NCBI RefSeq assembly: GCF_013394165.1
Contig: NZ_CP041330.1
Location: 868,001-932,000 of the forward strand
Length of the DNA stretch: 64,000 bases
Reading direction: 5' to 3'
Origin: Pseudoalteromonas sp. Scap06
GTDB taxonomy: Bacteria; Pseudomonadota; Gammaproteobacteria; Enterobacterales; Alteromonadaceae
Shown: positions 17,079 to 26,629 of the stretch, piece after piece
Layout of the letters: every line of letters starts with the position of its first letter
How positions within the stretch are numbered: position 1 is the first letter of the stretch
The notes under the pieces: generated by a model
Databases searched by the model: none
Seen by the model: only the letters and a program-made list of their open reading frames with translations
What the model was told of the DNA's origin: nothing
Made by a program: the position numbers and the translations under genes

Positions 17079-18725
17079 ATGAAAGCAATTTCGTTAATAC
17101 CACTTATGGCATGCTTGCTTTTGGCTGCATGTGGAGGGGGAGACGGTGCTGATAACAGTGATATTAAAACGTCAGTATTTGCAGGTAACGATCTCCAAGT
17201 TGTAGAAAAATCAGAGTTTACTATTTCTGCAAAAGGCTCTCCTGCAGATGGTATTTTTACTTGGCAGCGTGTAAGCGGTCCTATTATAGATGTGTTTCCG
17301 CTTGAAGGGGCTGAACAAACCATCACTGCACCGGATGTAAAATCTGATAGTGAATTGGTCTTAAGGGTAAGCTATCAAACGCCAGATGGTAGTTTAGTGA
17401 ATGACGAGTTGAGTGTTTTCATTTCCTCTAATAATCAGCTTCCTCTTGCTGTTGTTACTCAAGTTGCTCCTGCAAACTTACCCTCAGTTTATAAAGATAC
17501 TGTAACCCTTAGTGGTTTAACTTCCACAGACCCCGATGAAAATGGCGAAATTAGTAGTTACTTGTGGCAATTATTATCTGGGCCTGATTTAACAATTGAT
17601 AGCTATACCAATCCAACGCTTAGTTTTCCTCATCCATTATTAGAAAATAACACCAACTTAAAATGGCAACTCACCGTAACGGATGATGAGGGCGGGGTAT
17701 CTGCATCACAATTTGATATGACTCTCAATAAAACAGCCCAAGTGATTATTGCCGATGCGGGTGCAGACCAAACAGTAGAAGAGTTTGATAAGGTTATTTT
17801 AGATGCGACGGCAAGCGAAGCGGCAACTCAGACTTATCAATGTAAGTGGCAACAACTTACCGGAAATACCGAAGCTCTTCTTGAACCGCAGTCATGTACT
17901 GCTAGCTTTTTCGCCTCTGATATTGATTTAAATGCAACTCTTAGCTTTGAAGTACAAGTTATGGATTTAAAAGGGCGTACCGACACAGATACTGTATTTA
18001 TTGATGTAACACCTAAAGCGCTTGGGTTAATAAACGATACTGGGCTGGGTGAGTGTTATAACAATACTCAACGTATTAATTGTAATAATGATGAGTTTCC
18101 AGCTCAAGATGCTGATCTTGGGCGTGATAGTTTTGCCAATCGTTTAGGTAAAGTGGGTAAAGGGAATTTGGCTTTTGATTACACCAAACTTAATGAGTTT
18201 GCCGATGAGCTTCTTGATGATGCGTCGAACTTTAGCTGTATTCGCGATAATACTACCGGCCTTGTTTGGGAAGTGAAAAGTCCTTATTCCGGTGTGTTAC
18301 CAAATACCTCACTGCGTGATGGACAAAACCGCTATATTTGGCAAGGGACTGTCAATAGTGGCGATGTAACGGGTAGTGCTAATACTACGTGCCCAAATAA
18401 TACTGATTGTGGATTGCAAACCTATATAGATGAAGTTAACGCGCTTGATTTTTGTGGTGGCAGTAATTGGCGTTTACCCACTTATTCTGAGCTGTTAGGT
18501 TTAATCGACTACGGTAAACAAGGGCAAAATGTATTGATAGATACTGCATTTTTCCCTAATACACCATCGACTAATAGTGTCGGGCATTTACGCTACTGGA
18601 CTTCACAGACCGCGGTTGATGGTGCCAGTTTATCTCAGGCTTACACTATCGATATGATGGATGGCAACGATTTAGCCTATCCAAAAGATAATACCGCTTA
18701 CGTGCGCTTAGTTAGAAATCGTTAA
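17079..18725 (+). CDS. Surface lipoprotein with PKD-like repeats and a C-terminal DUF1566 domain
   Basis: 548 residues from the ATG at 17079, which opens a lipoprotein signal (MKAISLIPLMACLLLAACGGG, lipobox LAAC). Residues about 30-320 hold three immunoglobulin-like repeats of the PKD/REJ type, each with a W-Q/L-Q-L/R-x-S/T-G core (FTWQRVSGP, YLWQLLSGPD, CKWQQLTGN) and DAT/TAPDV-type turns. The last 200 residues form a DUF1566 domain (TTGLVWEVK, NWRLPTYSELLGLIDY, YWTSQTA, YVRLVRN). Such domains occur on exported proteins of gammaproteobacteria and are sometimes linked to adhesion. It is followed at once by a second, smaller DUF1566 gene. Confidence 0.85.
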   Translation: MKAISLIPLMACLLLAACGGGDGADNSDIKTSVFAGNDLQVVEKSEFTISAKGSPADGIFTWQRVSGPIIDVFPLEGAEQTITAPDVKSDSELVLRVSYQTPDGSLVNDELSVFISSNNQLPLAVVTQVAPANLPSVYKDTVTLSGLTSTDPDENGEISSYLWQLLSGPDLTIDSYTNPTLSFPHPLLENNTNLKWQLTVTDDEGGVSASQFDMTLNKTAQVIIADAGADQTVEEFDKVILDATASEAATQTYQCKWQQLTGNTEALLEPQSCTASFFASDIDLNATLSFEVQVMDLKGRTDTDTVFIDVTPKALGLINDTGLGECYNNTQRINCNNDEFPAQDADLGRDSFANRLGKVGKGNLAFDYTKLNEFADELLDDASNFSCIRDNTTGLVWEVKSPYSGVLPNTSLRDGQNRYIWQGTVNSGDVTGSANTTCPNNTDCGLQTYIDEVNALDFCGGSNWRLPTYSELLGLIDYGKQGQNVLIDTAFFPNTPSTNSVGHLRYWTSQTAVDGASLSQAYTIDMMDGNDLAYPKDNTAYVRLVRNR

Positions 18726-18735
18726 GGTGATTATT

Positions 18736-19251
18736 ATGAAATTAATTAAAGTCTCTATGTTATTAGCCTTGGGATTGAGCCAGTCACTTGCAGCGCAGCA
18801 GTGTTATGAAGAAGTTGCGACTAGCGATGATACCGACCGATTTGTGATTAATATTGATGGCACTGTGTCAGATACTAAAACAGGGCTGATGTGGCAACGC
18901 TGTAATTATGGCCAAGTTTATAATAGCGAAACAACTAGCTGCGATGGTGATACTCAGCCACTAAATTGGCAAGCTTCACTTAAAGGCGCAGTTAATGACA
19001 GCACAGCAGATTATAACGACTGGCAAGTACCAAGTATTAAAGAGTTAGCCAGTATAGTAGATCACCGTTGTACCGATCCAAGTATTAATGCGGATATTTT
19101 TTTAGCAACGCAGTCGCAAAATTATTGGTCTAACACCTCAGGTATTAGCAATATAAATTCGGCATGGGTTTATCAATTTTCCAGTGGTTTAAATAGCTTA
19201 CATGCTAAAACAAGTAACGTATATTTACGCCTAGTACGCTATGAGAAGTAG
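18736..19251 (+). CDS. Secreted DUF1566 domain protein
   Basis: 171 residues from the ATG at 18736; the signal peptide MKLIKVSMLLALGLSQSLAAQ is followed by a single DUF1566 domain (DTKTGLMWQRCNYG, NDWQVPSIKELASIVDH, YWSNTSG, YLRLVRYEK). It is effectively the C-terminal domain of the preceding protein in a free form, with extra cysteines (Cys in QQCYEE, RCNYG, SCDGD, HRCTD) that may form disulfides in the periplasm or outside the cell. It starts 10 bases after the previous stop and precedes a strong terminator. Biochemical role unknown. Confidence 0.82.
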   Translation: MKLIKVSMLLALGLSQSLAAQQCYEEVATSDDTDRFVINIDGTVSDTKTGLMWQRCNYGQVYNSETTSCDGDTQPLNWQASLKGAVNDSTADYNDWQVPSIKELASIVDHRCTDPSINADIFLATQSQNYWSNTSGISNINSAWVYQFSSGLNSLHAKTSNVYLRLVRYEK

Positions 19252-19328
19252 TTAATTAATGTATTAGCGAATCTAAAAATGCGCTTTTATTTAGTTTAGC
19301 CTTTTTATTTACACTATTTTAATAATAA

Positions 19329-19363
19329 AGCCTGGTTGTAGTTGTCACCCAGGCTATTTTTTT
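19329..19363 (+). terminator. Terminator after the DUF1566 pair
   Basis: AGCCTGG pairs with CCAGGCT across a 13-base loop, followed by ATTTTTTT. It separates the DUF1566 genes from gspA. Confidence 0.82.
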
Positions 19364-19403
19364 GCCATTATAGGCCGTGAATTAACGACCAAGGACTATA
19401 AAG

Positions 19404-20321
19404 GTGTATTTAAGCTATTTTGGTTTACAAGAAAAGCCATTCTCAATTTCGCCTAACCCCCATTACTTATTTTTAAGTGAACGCCACAAAGAAGCATTAG
19501 CACACCTTACTTATGGGTTAGGTGAAGACGGTGGTTTTGTGCTGTTAACAGGTGAAGTGGGTACGGGTAAAACCACCATAACGCGTAGTATGTTAGAGCG
19601 ACTGCCTGAAAATACCCAAGTAGCAATGATCCATAATCCTGCGTTATCAGAACTTGAACTGTTAGCCAGTATTTGCGATGAATTACAAATAACTTACGAC
19701 GCCAAAAATGCAACCCTGAAAAGTTTAACGGATGTGATTAAAAAGCACCTTGAGTTTAATAATAAAGCGGGGGGGCATACTATTTTGATTATTGATGAAG
19801 CACAATTGCTTGCCCCTGATGTGCTAGAACAACTTCGCTTATTAACCAATATTGAAACGGATCATAAAAAGTTATTACAAATAGTATTAGTAGGGCAGCC
19901 TGAGTTACAGGTACTTCTAAAGCGAAATGAGTTAAGGCAGCTGGCACAGCGTATTACTGCCAGATATCACTTGTTAGCACTAACACCAGGGCAAACCATT
20001 GCTTATATTCAACATCGGCTGCATATTGCAGGTTGTGACAAGAAAATATTTTCAATGGAAGCAATGCAAATGGTGCATCAGCTCACAGGCGGTGTGCCAC
20101 GATTAATGAATCTGGTGTGTGAACGCGCATTAGTAGGGGCATTTTCGAAACAACAAGAAATTGTTGGCAGTGATATTGTTAAACAAGCGGCGAGTGAATC
20201 TTTACCTATCGACTTTATTGTTACAAATAATAAGGTGAGTAAAACAGGTTCGATTTGGCCTTATAGCGCTGCTGCGTTAATGCTTTTTGGTGCAGGAATT
20301 GGCCTGTCTTTTATTTTTTAG
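19404..20321 (+). CDS. gspA: ExeA/GspA-type AAA ATPase
   Basis: 305 residues from a GTG start with AAGGA nine bases upstream. The N-terminus YLSYFGLQEKPFSISPNPHY is the signature of the ExeA/GspA family. Walker A is GEVGTGKT near residue 47, Walker B is ILIIDEAQ near 125, and an AAA lid follows (LTGGVPRLMNLVCERAL). A single membrane segment closes the protein (IWPYSAAALMLFGAGIGLSFIF), but the long periplasmic peptidoglycan-binding part of Aeromonas ExeA is absent, so this is a short form. With GspB it would help place the type II secretin; related short proteins also serve MSHA pili. Confidence 0.85.
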   Translation: MYLSYFGLQEKPFSISPNPHYLFLSERHKEALAHLTYGLGEDGGFVLLTGEVGTGKTTITRSMLERLPENTQVAMIHNPALSELELLASICDELQITYDAKNATLKSLTDVIKKHLEFNNKAGGHTILIIDEAQLLAPDVLEQLRLLTNIETDHKKLLQIVLVGQPELQVLLKRNELRQLAQRITARYHLLALTPGQTIAYIQHRLHIAGCDKKIFSMEAMQMVHQLTGGVPRLMNLVCERALVGAFSKQQEIVGSDIVKQAASESLPIDFIVTNNKVSKTGSIWPYSAAALMLFGAGIGLSFIF

Positions 20322-20332
20322 TTAGGTGATTC

Positions 20333-21343
20333 ATGTCTTATTTATTAGATGCGTTAAAGCAGTCAAAGCACGATACCATGAGCGCTGAGCAATATGACTT
20401 GCAAGCGCAACAATTAAAACAACAACGCCAGTTGATGACCTATCGTCGAATTAGTTTTTTACTCGCAGGAAGTTTATTGGCAACGGGTATATTGGCCAGT
20501 GGCTTCTTTGTCGGCAAGTGGGCGCAACAAGAAAATGTAACCGTTAAAAATGAGCCTGTTCAAAATGACCTTAGTCAAAAAGAGTCAGGGGTTGTAGAAA
20601 AACCAACAACAAATGCAGAGGAAGTACAAAGAACGGTTGCTCAAACAGTAACAACTCCTCAAGCGCCCATTGTAACAGCTGCGCCTAACAATTCTGTGCC
20701 GCTGGCAGGGCAGTTGGTTTATGTACAAACCCCAACGGGTGTACAGCAAATGTTGCTGACGCCACAAGGACAATATTTACCTATGAGCGTTAATCAAGCG
20801 TCTCAAGGGCAAACGCAAAATTTCTCGACGCAGAATAACGCTTCATCTAGTTTTCAATCACCGAGCAGTCAACCGCAAAGTGTCCCAACTCAATCAGCGA
20901 AAAGAACACTTACTGCAGATGAGTTGAGTAAATATAAGGTGTTAGGTAAACCACTTAATCAAAATGTGCCTGCGCAGCCAGAGTCAAATGATGAACTTGA
21001 TACGGTTCCCGATACGCTGAAAAATGCGTTTGCGCAAGCCGTTAATAGTACAGAAACAACAGCCGACTATGAAGTAACTCAAGGCTCTCGCCTTTCATCA
21101 CGAGTACAGCCTGTTGAGCTACTTCCTGATGGCTTACAAAGTATGTTACCAAGTATTAAGTATCAGGCGCACATTTATTCTTCAGCTGCGGATAAACGCT
21201 GGATAAAGCTCAATGGCAGAGAGCTATATGAAGGGGAGTCTATTGGTGCGTTGAAGCTGTTAGAAATAGCGCCAGATCAGAGCGTACTTGATTTCGATGG
21301 TTATGAATTTAGCTTAAAAGCCTTGCAAGATTGGCCACAATAG
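20333..21343 (+). CDS. gspB: General secretion pathway protein B
   Basis: 336 residues starting MSYLLDALKQSKHD, the typical GspB/ExeB N-terminus, then a membrane segment near residues 40-60 (ISFLLAGSLLATGILASGFFVG). A low-complexity Gln/Ser/Pro-rich linker follows (about 65-195), and a C-terminal periplasmic domain (SIKYQAHIYSSAADKRWIKLNGREL to LQDWPQ) resembles the PDZ-like GspC/B homology region. It begins 11 bases after gspA. The pair is expected to form an inner-membrane complex that assists secretin assembly; the rest of the type II machinery lies outside the window. Confidence 0.87.
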   Translation: MSYLLDALKQSKHDTMSAEQYDLQAQQLKQQRQLMTYRRISFLLAGSLLATGILASGFFVGKWAQQENVTVKNEPVQNDLSQKESGVVEKPTTNAEEVQRTVAQTVTTPQAPIVTAAPNNSVPLAGQLVYVQTPTGVQQMLLTPQGQYLPMSVNQASQGQTQNFSTQNNASSSFQSPSSQPQSVPTQSAKRTLTADELSKYKVLGKPLNQNVPAQPESNDELDTVPDTLKNAFAQAVNSTETTADYEVTQGSRLSSRVQPVELLPDGLQSMLPSIKYQAHIYSSAADKRWIKLNGRELYEGESIGALKLLEIAPDQSVLDFDGYEFSLKALQDWPQ

Positions 21344-21350
21344 TGGCCAA
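21331..21350. terminator. Hairpin at the convergent gspB / HD-GYP junction
   Basis: TTGGCCAC and GTGGCCAA arms around AATA, including the gspB stop codon. There is no T tract, so it may be a weak terminator or mRNA 3' end stabiliser for both convergent genes. Confidence 0.45.
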
Positions 21351-22547
21351 TTAACTAAAGATAGAGTGCTTATAAAAGCCTTCTAAATCTATATTATATT
21401 CATTGGGTTTTATTGCTGATTCAAGCGTGTCCTTCGTTCTTTTATTTGCTAAATCAACGTCTTGAACTTCAGTGTAACGCCCATGTTTTGCATTGAAAAA
21501 CGTTTTTACTACTGGCTTTAATGGTGTTGCTGGATTGCTTTGAGTAACGAGTCCCACCTTTTGGCTTGAGAGTTTTACCAGTGTGCCCACAGGGTGAATA
21601 CCAATGCACTGAATAAACTTATTAAGTAGCACCCCATCAAAGCTATCTGGGCAGCCTTGCTTTAAAATTTTAAATGCTCTAATTGGCTCCATGCCTGCTT
21701 TATAAACCCGTTCAGCGGTTAATGCATCATAAACATCAACAATAGACGCCATACGAACGTACTGGCTTATTTCATTGCCTTGTTTGCCAAAGGGATAGCC
21801 TTTACCATCTAAACGCTCGTGATGCATACCTGCAATATCTACGGCAATCCCCGTTAATCCTGCGTCTTCTAGTATCTCTTTGCTAAAGAGCGCATGATTC
21901 TGCATCACTTTGAATTCTTCGTCCGTATAACGACCTGGTTTGTTGAGAATAGCATCAGGGATTTTTATTTTTCCCATATCATGTAAAAGAGCGCCAGTGG
22001 CAAGTTCTTCAATAATTGCTTTTTCAATACCGAGATGTTTGGCAAAAATACTCATCAAAATAGACACATTTATCGAGTGCTCTAACAAATAGGCATCTTT
22101 TTGGCGCATTTGTGTAATGCACGCTAGAGCATCTTGATTTCTAAATACGGAGTCAATAAACCCACTAGCCAGTTCTTTAAAAGGCGCAACATCAACAGTA
22201 CGCCCAGACTCTATATCGCCAAAAGCTTTGGTTTGCAGGTTTTTTGCTTCATCGTAAAGCTTTTTAGCTTTACTCATTTCTTGCTCAGCACTGTGGGTAA
22301 TTAACCAAGGATCGCGCTTTTTGATTTCGTGCTGAGTAGGTAAGGTTGCTTGTGTTTCAGGTGCTTCAGATTCGAGCATTTTATCAGGGTCGATTTCAAC
22401 CTCTAAAATTCCTGATTTTATTAATTTATCAATTCCACTTTGAGTTTTAACCCAGCCTTGGTTTTTTATTCTAATGCTACCAGTTTGTTTAACAACTTTT
22501 TGTACAAACATACCAGGCTTTAGCTGTGAAGTAGGAATGATTTTCAA
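21351..22547 (-). CDS. HD-GYP domain cyclic di-GMP phosphodiesterase
   Basis: 398 residues. The N-terminal region of about 120 residues (MKIIPTSQLKPGMFVQKV) matches the DUF3391-type domain that often precedes HD-GYP. The catalytic domain has LLHDMGKIKIPDAIL with the HD pair, ISQYVRMASIVDVYDALTAER, and the defining HHERLDGKGYP, a complete HD-GYP motif, so hydrolysis of cyclic di-GMP is likely. The start codon is TTG at 22547; no better-placed ATG fits the domain. No sensory domain beyond the N-terminal region is seen. It stands alone between convergent gspB and putA. Confidence 0.9.
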   Translation of the reverse strand: MKIIPTSQLKPGMFVQKVVKQTGSIRIKNQGWVKTQSGIDKLIKSGILEVEIDPDKMLESEAPETQATLPTQHEIKKRDPWLITHSAEQEMSKAKKLYDEAKNLQTKAFGDIESGRTVDVAPFKELASGFIDSVFRNQDALACITQMRQKDAYLLEHSINVSILMSIFAKHLGIEKAIIEELATGALLHDMGKIKIPDAILNKPGRYTDEEFKVMQNHALFSKEILEDAGLTGIAVDIAGMHHERLDGKGYPFGKQGNEISQYVRMASIVDVYDALTAERVYKAGMEPIRAFKILKQGCPDSFDGVLLNKFIQCIGIHPVGTLVKLSSQKVGLVTQSNPATPLKPVVKTFFNAKHGRYTEVQDVDLANKRTKDTLESAIKPNEYNIDLEGFYKHSIFS

Positions 22548-22604
22548 AGTGAACTCTAATTAACAGTTATTATTTTTTAAATTAACAAATAAATGCGTAG
22601 ATAG

Positions 22605-22634
22605 GAATAAAAAAGGCATCAAATAGATGCCTTT
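22605..22634 (-). terminator. putA terminator
   Basis: On the minus strand AAAGGCATC and GATGCCTTT form a nine-pair stem with a five-base loop, followed by a T run. It lies 25 bases after the putA stop. Confidence 0.85.
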
Positions 22635-22656
22635 ATTTAGATTAATGCATTAATTG

Positions 22657-25600
22657 CTATTCATCATCTTCAACAAGGGTCATCAACGAGGTGTTACCGC
22701 CTGATGCCGTCGTGTCTATACTGATTGTTTTTTCAGTAATTAAGCGCTTAATTAGCGTGTCGTAATACTCAGAGCTGATCACTGGTAGTATTGCGCCTTT
22801 ACGTTGTGCAAGCTGTTGGCTGAAGTAGCCTAAGCGAGAAGAACGTGCAGCAACTACCGCACCGGCTAGGTGAGGATGCGCCAATATCGCTTGTAATTGA
22901 TTTGGTTTAGCTACTTGGAAAACACCTTCAGCAACGCCAGTCGCAATAAACTTATCTCTAAAAGCAACCGCTTCATCATAAAATATTTCAGATGCTACCG
23001 TTATTACCGTGTTACCAGCAGCAAGCGCGGTAATAATCGATAGTGCCCAAAAGTTAAATGAGGTGCTCTTATCTGCGTAACATACTACACAGCCGCGTGC
23101 TTCAAGGTGAAGAGTGTTTGACTCACCCGTTGGCCCCGGTAAGGTTGTATATTTGCGCATGTGCTTTTCTAAGCGGTTTAACTGAGCACGTGCATCGGCA
23201 AGCGTTAACGCTAAATCGTCTGCAAGATCATCAATAATTTCAACGGTTGCTACTTTCGCTAATAACTGACGCACCGCAGAAACACGATCATTCAGTGGTG
23301 TTGCACGCCAAATTTTTTCATCGCGCATAGAGTTAACCATTAGCTTTTCTACTTGCTCATTTGCGCCACTGTAGTGGTGTAAATCAAGCTCGTCTGGCGT
23401 TAGGTTAGTCATTTGTACGTTATCTGGTGATGCTTTTTCTTTAATTAAGCGTTGTAGGTAGTTTGGTCCACCGGCTTTAGGGCCAGTACCCGATAGTCCA
23501 CGGCCACCAAATGGTTGCACGCCAACAATCGCACCAATCATATTACGGTTTACGTAAACATTACCTGCGCGCGACATTTTAGCTAGGTGTTCACAGCGCT
23601 CTTCAATACGAGAATGAATACCCATTGTTAAGCCGTAACCGGTGTTGTTAATTTGGTCGACAACACTATCAAGCTCACTCGCTTTAAAGCGGATCACATG
23701 TACACATGGGCCAAATACTTCACGCTTTAATACCGATAAGTCTTTGATTTCGTATAAACGTGGTGCAAAGAAAAATGCGCCATTTTCGCTGTTATCAGGA
23801 ATTTTACACTCGTAGTGAAGTGTTGCATTACCTTTTAGGTATTCAACATGAGCATTAAGTGTTTTCAGCGCTTTTTCATCAATTACAGGGCCTACGTCTG
23901 TAGAGAGTAATGATGGGTCGCCAATATGTAACTCAGCAAGTGCGCCTTTGATCATATCGATAATGCCATCAGCAACATCTTCTTGAATAAAGAGCACGCG
24001 TAATGCCGAACAACGTTGACCGGCACTTTGGAAACCAGAACTGATAACATCATCAACAACTTGCTCAGGAAGCGCAGTTGAGTCAACAATCATACAGTTT
24101 TGACCGCCAGTTTCTGCAATTAAAGGTACTTGAATATCGTTACGTGCAGCTAATGTTTGCGAAATAAGCGTGCCCGTTTCAGTTGAACCTGTAAACATAA
24201 CAGCTTGAATGCGCTCATCTGGCACAATGGTTTTACCTACTTCGCTACCGCGAGCAATCACAGGCTGTACAACGTGCTCAGGTAAACCAACAGAAAGCAT
24301 TAATTCAATAGCGCGTAGGGCAATTAAGCTCGTCTGTTCTGCAGGTTTTGCAATTACAGTGTTACCCGTAACGATAGCAGCTGCAACTTGACCTAAGAAA
24401 ATAGCGAGTGGGAAGTTCCATGGGCTAATACATAAAATCACACCACGAGCTTCAAAGCGCTCATCTTGAGCAAGCTCTTCAGCACGGGCAGCGTAGTAAC
24501 GACAAAAATCAACCGCTTCGCGTACTTCATCAATACCATCTTGTGCCACTTTACCTGCTTCTTTGATACAGATAGCAACAAGTTCATCATGATGACGCTC
24601 TAAAATATCAGCAACGCGACGCAATAAATTAGCGCGCTCTTTTACTGGCGTTTGTGACCATGATTCAAAAGCGGTTTCAGCGTTGGCTAGCAACACTTTC
24701 ATTTCATCGCTATTTTGTAATTTCACATGGCCAATAATTTCTTTATGGTTTGCTGGGTTTTTAACTGCCAGCGCGCCCTCTGGTACTTGGCTTTCTTCAA
24801 TTAAGTGCTCTTCAAACCAAGTGTCTAAATTTTCTTTAAACGGGGTTATCACGTTAATATCAGTTAAATCCATACCCTTTGAGTTGGCACGTTCTTCACC
24901 GTATAAATCAATTGGCATTTTTATTTGCGTGTTGTACTTATTACGTAATCCTTGCAGTGTTTCAACAGGATCTGGTAATAATGCTTCAACCGGTTGGGTG
25001 GTATCTACAATGGCATTTACAAAAGATGAGTTAGCACCATTTTCTAGTAAACGACGAACAAGGTAAGCAAGTAGGTCTTCGTGCTGGCCTACTGGTGCGT
25101 ATACACGACACTGGATTTTTTCTTCATTAACGATTTGGTCAAATAAAGATTCACCCATACCGTGCAGACGTTGGAATTCAAAACCTTGGTTATCACCTTT
25201 CGCTACTTCTAAAATAGTCGCTGCAGTATAGGCGTTGTGTGTTGCAAATTGCGGGTAAAGCACATCTCGTGCTTCAAGCATTTTAATCGCACATGCTTTG
25301 TATGACACATCTGTGGTTGCTTTACGGGTAAATACCGGGAAGAAGTCTAAACCATCTTGTTGCGTGGTTTTGATTTCGGTATCCCAGTATGCGCCTTTTA
25401 CTAAACGCACCATCATTTTACGACCCACACGGGTTGCTAGGTCTGTTAGCCATTCAATAACAAAAATAGCGCGTTTTTGATACGCCTGAACCGCTAAACC
25501 AAAACCTTGCCAATCGCCAAGGTCGTCATCGCTAAATACCGCTTCAATAACATCGAGAGAAATATCCAAACGGTCTGCTTCTTCAGCATCAACAGTAAAA

Positions 25601-26460
25601 CCGATGTCGTATTTTTTAGCGGCAAGAGCAAGTTCTTTTAGTTTTGGAACGATTTCTTCCATCACGCGTTCTTTATGAGTAAATTCATAACGCGGATGAA
25701 TAGCCGATAACTTTACAGAAATGCCCGGGCTTTTAATCGGGCCACGACCATTCGCCGCTTTACCGATAGCATGAATTGCATTCATGTAGCTGTCGAAATA
25801 ACGCTTAGCGTCTTTCATTGTGCGAGCGCCTTCACCTAGCATATCGTATGAATATACATAGCCTTTTTGCTCTTTTTCAGCCGCGCGCTCAATTGCTTCG
25901 TTAATGGTACGACCCATTACGAATTGCTTACCCATTATCTTCATCGCAAAGTTCACAGACTTACGAATAACTGGCTCGCCTAAACGACCAATTGTTTTTT
26001 TAAGTATGCCAAACTGCTGCTCTTTCGTTTTGTCGTTATAGTTAACCATTTTACCGGTTACTAGTAATCCCCAAGACGAGGCATTAACGAATAAAGAATC
26101 ACTACTACCTAAGTGAGAGCTCCAATCGCCATTTGCTAATTTATCACGTATTAATGTTTCTTGAGTTGCTTTATCAGGAACGCGAAGCAATGCTTCGGCT
26201 AAACACATTAATACCACACCTTCTTCACTCGATAGTGAAAATTCATTTAATAGCGCATCAACACCGCTTTGACCATCTTGGTCTTTACGAATGTTTAAAA
26301 CTATTTGGCGAGCTCTTTCCCATGCACGGCTTCGTGCTTTAACACCGACTTCTGCAAGTGGTAAAATGTGATCAATAACCGCATTTTCATCAATACGGTA
26401 AAAGTCACGGATCTTCTGTCTGATCGGACAAGTCGTTGTTAAATCGCCATTGAATAACAT
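22657..26460 (-). CDS. putA: Bifunctional proline dehydrogenase / glutamate-semialdehyde dehydrogenase
   Basis: 1267 residues from the ATG at 26460 (preceded by TGAGGG); a TTG two codons earlier is less likely. It oxidises proline to glutamate in two steps. The FAD proline dehydrogenase part covers about 80-470 (SVKLSAIHPRYEF, GFTVDAEEADRLD, VRLVKGAYWD). The NAD aldehyde dehydrogenase part covers about 560-1000, with ETGGQN and the catalytic cysteine in GQRCSALRVLF. A C-terminal domain of about 250 residues follows. The ribbon-helix-helix repressor domain found at the N-terminus of E. coli PutA is missing, so this is a purely catalytic PutA; control probably lies with the divergent Lrp-type gene. 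Confidence 0.97.
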   Translation of the reverse strand: MLFNGDLTTTCPIRQKIRDFYRIDENAVIDHILPLAEVGVKARSRAWERARQIVLNIRKDQDGQSGVDALLNEFSLSSEEGVVLMCLAEALLRVPDKATQETLIRDKLANGDWSSHLGSSDSLFVNASSWGLLVTGKMVNYNDKTKEQQFGILKKTIGRLGEPVIRKSVNFAMKIMGKQFVMGRTINEAIERAAEKEQKGYVYSYDMLGEGARTMKDAKRYFDSYMNAIHAIGKAANGRGPIKSPGISVKLSAIHPRYEFTHKERVMEEIVPKLKELALAAKKYDIGFTVDAEEADRLDISLDVIEAVFSDDDLGDWQGFGLAVQAYQKRAIFVIEWLTDLATRVGRKMMVRLVKGAYWDTEIKTTQQDGLDFFPVFTRKATTDVSYKACAIKMLEARDVLYPQFATHNAYTAATILEVAKGDNQGFEFQRLHGMGESLFDQIVNEEKIQCRVYAPVGQHEDLLAYLVRRLLENGANSSFVNAIVDTTQPVEALLPDPVETLQGLRNKYNTQIKMPIDLYGEERANSKGMDLTDINVITPFKENLDTWFEEHLIEESQVPEGALAVKNPANHKEIIGHVKLQNSDEMKVLLANAETAFESWSQTPVKERANLLRRVADILERHHDELVAICIKEAGKVAQDGIDEVREAVDFCRYYAARAEELAQDERFEARGVILCISPWNFPLAIFLGQVAAAIVTGNTVIAKPAEQTSLIALRAIELMLSVGLPEHVVQPVIARGSEVGKTIVPDERIQAVMFTGSTETGTLISQTLAARNDIQVPLIAETGGQNCMIVDSTALPEQVVDDVISSGFQSAGQRCSALRVLFIQEDVADGIIDMIKGALAELHIGDPSLLSTDVGPVIDEKALKTLNAHVEYLKGNATLHYECKIPDNSENGAFFFAPRLYEIKDLSVLKREVFGPCVHVIRFKASELDSVVDQINNTGYGLTMGIHSRIEERCEHLAKMSRAGNVYVNRNMIGAIVGVQPFGGRGLSGTGPKAGGPNYLQRLIKEKASPDNVQMTNLTPDELDLHHYSGANEQVEKLMVNSMRDEKIWRATPLNDRVSAVRQLLAKVATVEIIDDLADDLALTLADARAQLNRLEKHMRKYTTLPGPTGESNTLHLEARGCVVCYADKSTSFNFWALSIITALAAGNTVITVASEIFYDEAVAFRDKFIATGVAEGVFQVAKPNQLQAILAHPHLAGAVVAARSSRLGYFSQQLAQRKGAILPVISSEYYDTLIKRLITEKTISIDTTASGGNTSLMTLVEDDE

Positions 26461-26547
26461 AAGCAACCCTCAGGAGTGTTAAGACTTAGGATAATTGTTA
26501 ATTACCGCTAAATGTTGTTGGTGTAAAGCGTGCATTCTAATTAAAAT

Positions 26548-26564
26548 CCAGCAGAATATGCTGG
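26548..26564. promoter_or_regulatory. Lrp-like operator between putA and its regulator
   Basis: CCAGCAGAATATGCTGG is an inverted repeat with six-base arms. Its inner 15 bases agree with the Lrp consensus YAGHAWATTWTDCTR at 13 positions. It sits in the 169-base gap between two divergent genes, one of which encodes an Lrp/AsnC protein, so autoregulation plus putA activation is the natural reading. Confidence 0.6.
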
Positions 26565-26629
26565 TTAATTTCGCCGTTTTACGATAATTTACAGGGCATA
26601 TTATTAACTTATCCATATAAAATACTGAT

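Noticed and set aside
24683..25066. 127-codon frame antisense to putA
   Set aside because: Shadow of a well-supported gene; no start signal and no recognisable protein features.
26461..26466. TTG start for putA two codons upstream
   Set aside because: The ATG at 26460 is better spaced from the TGAGGG ribosome site.
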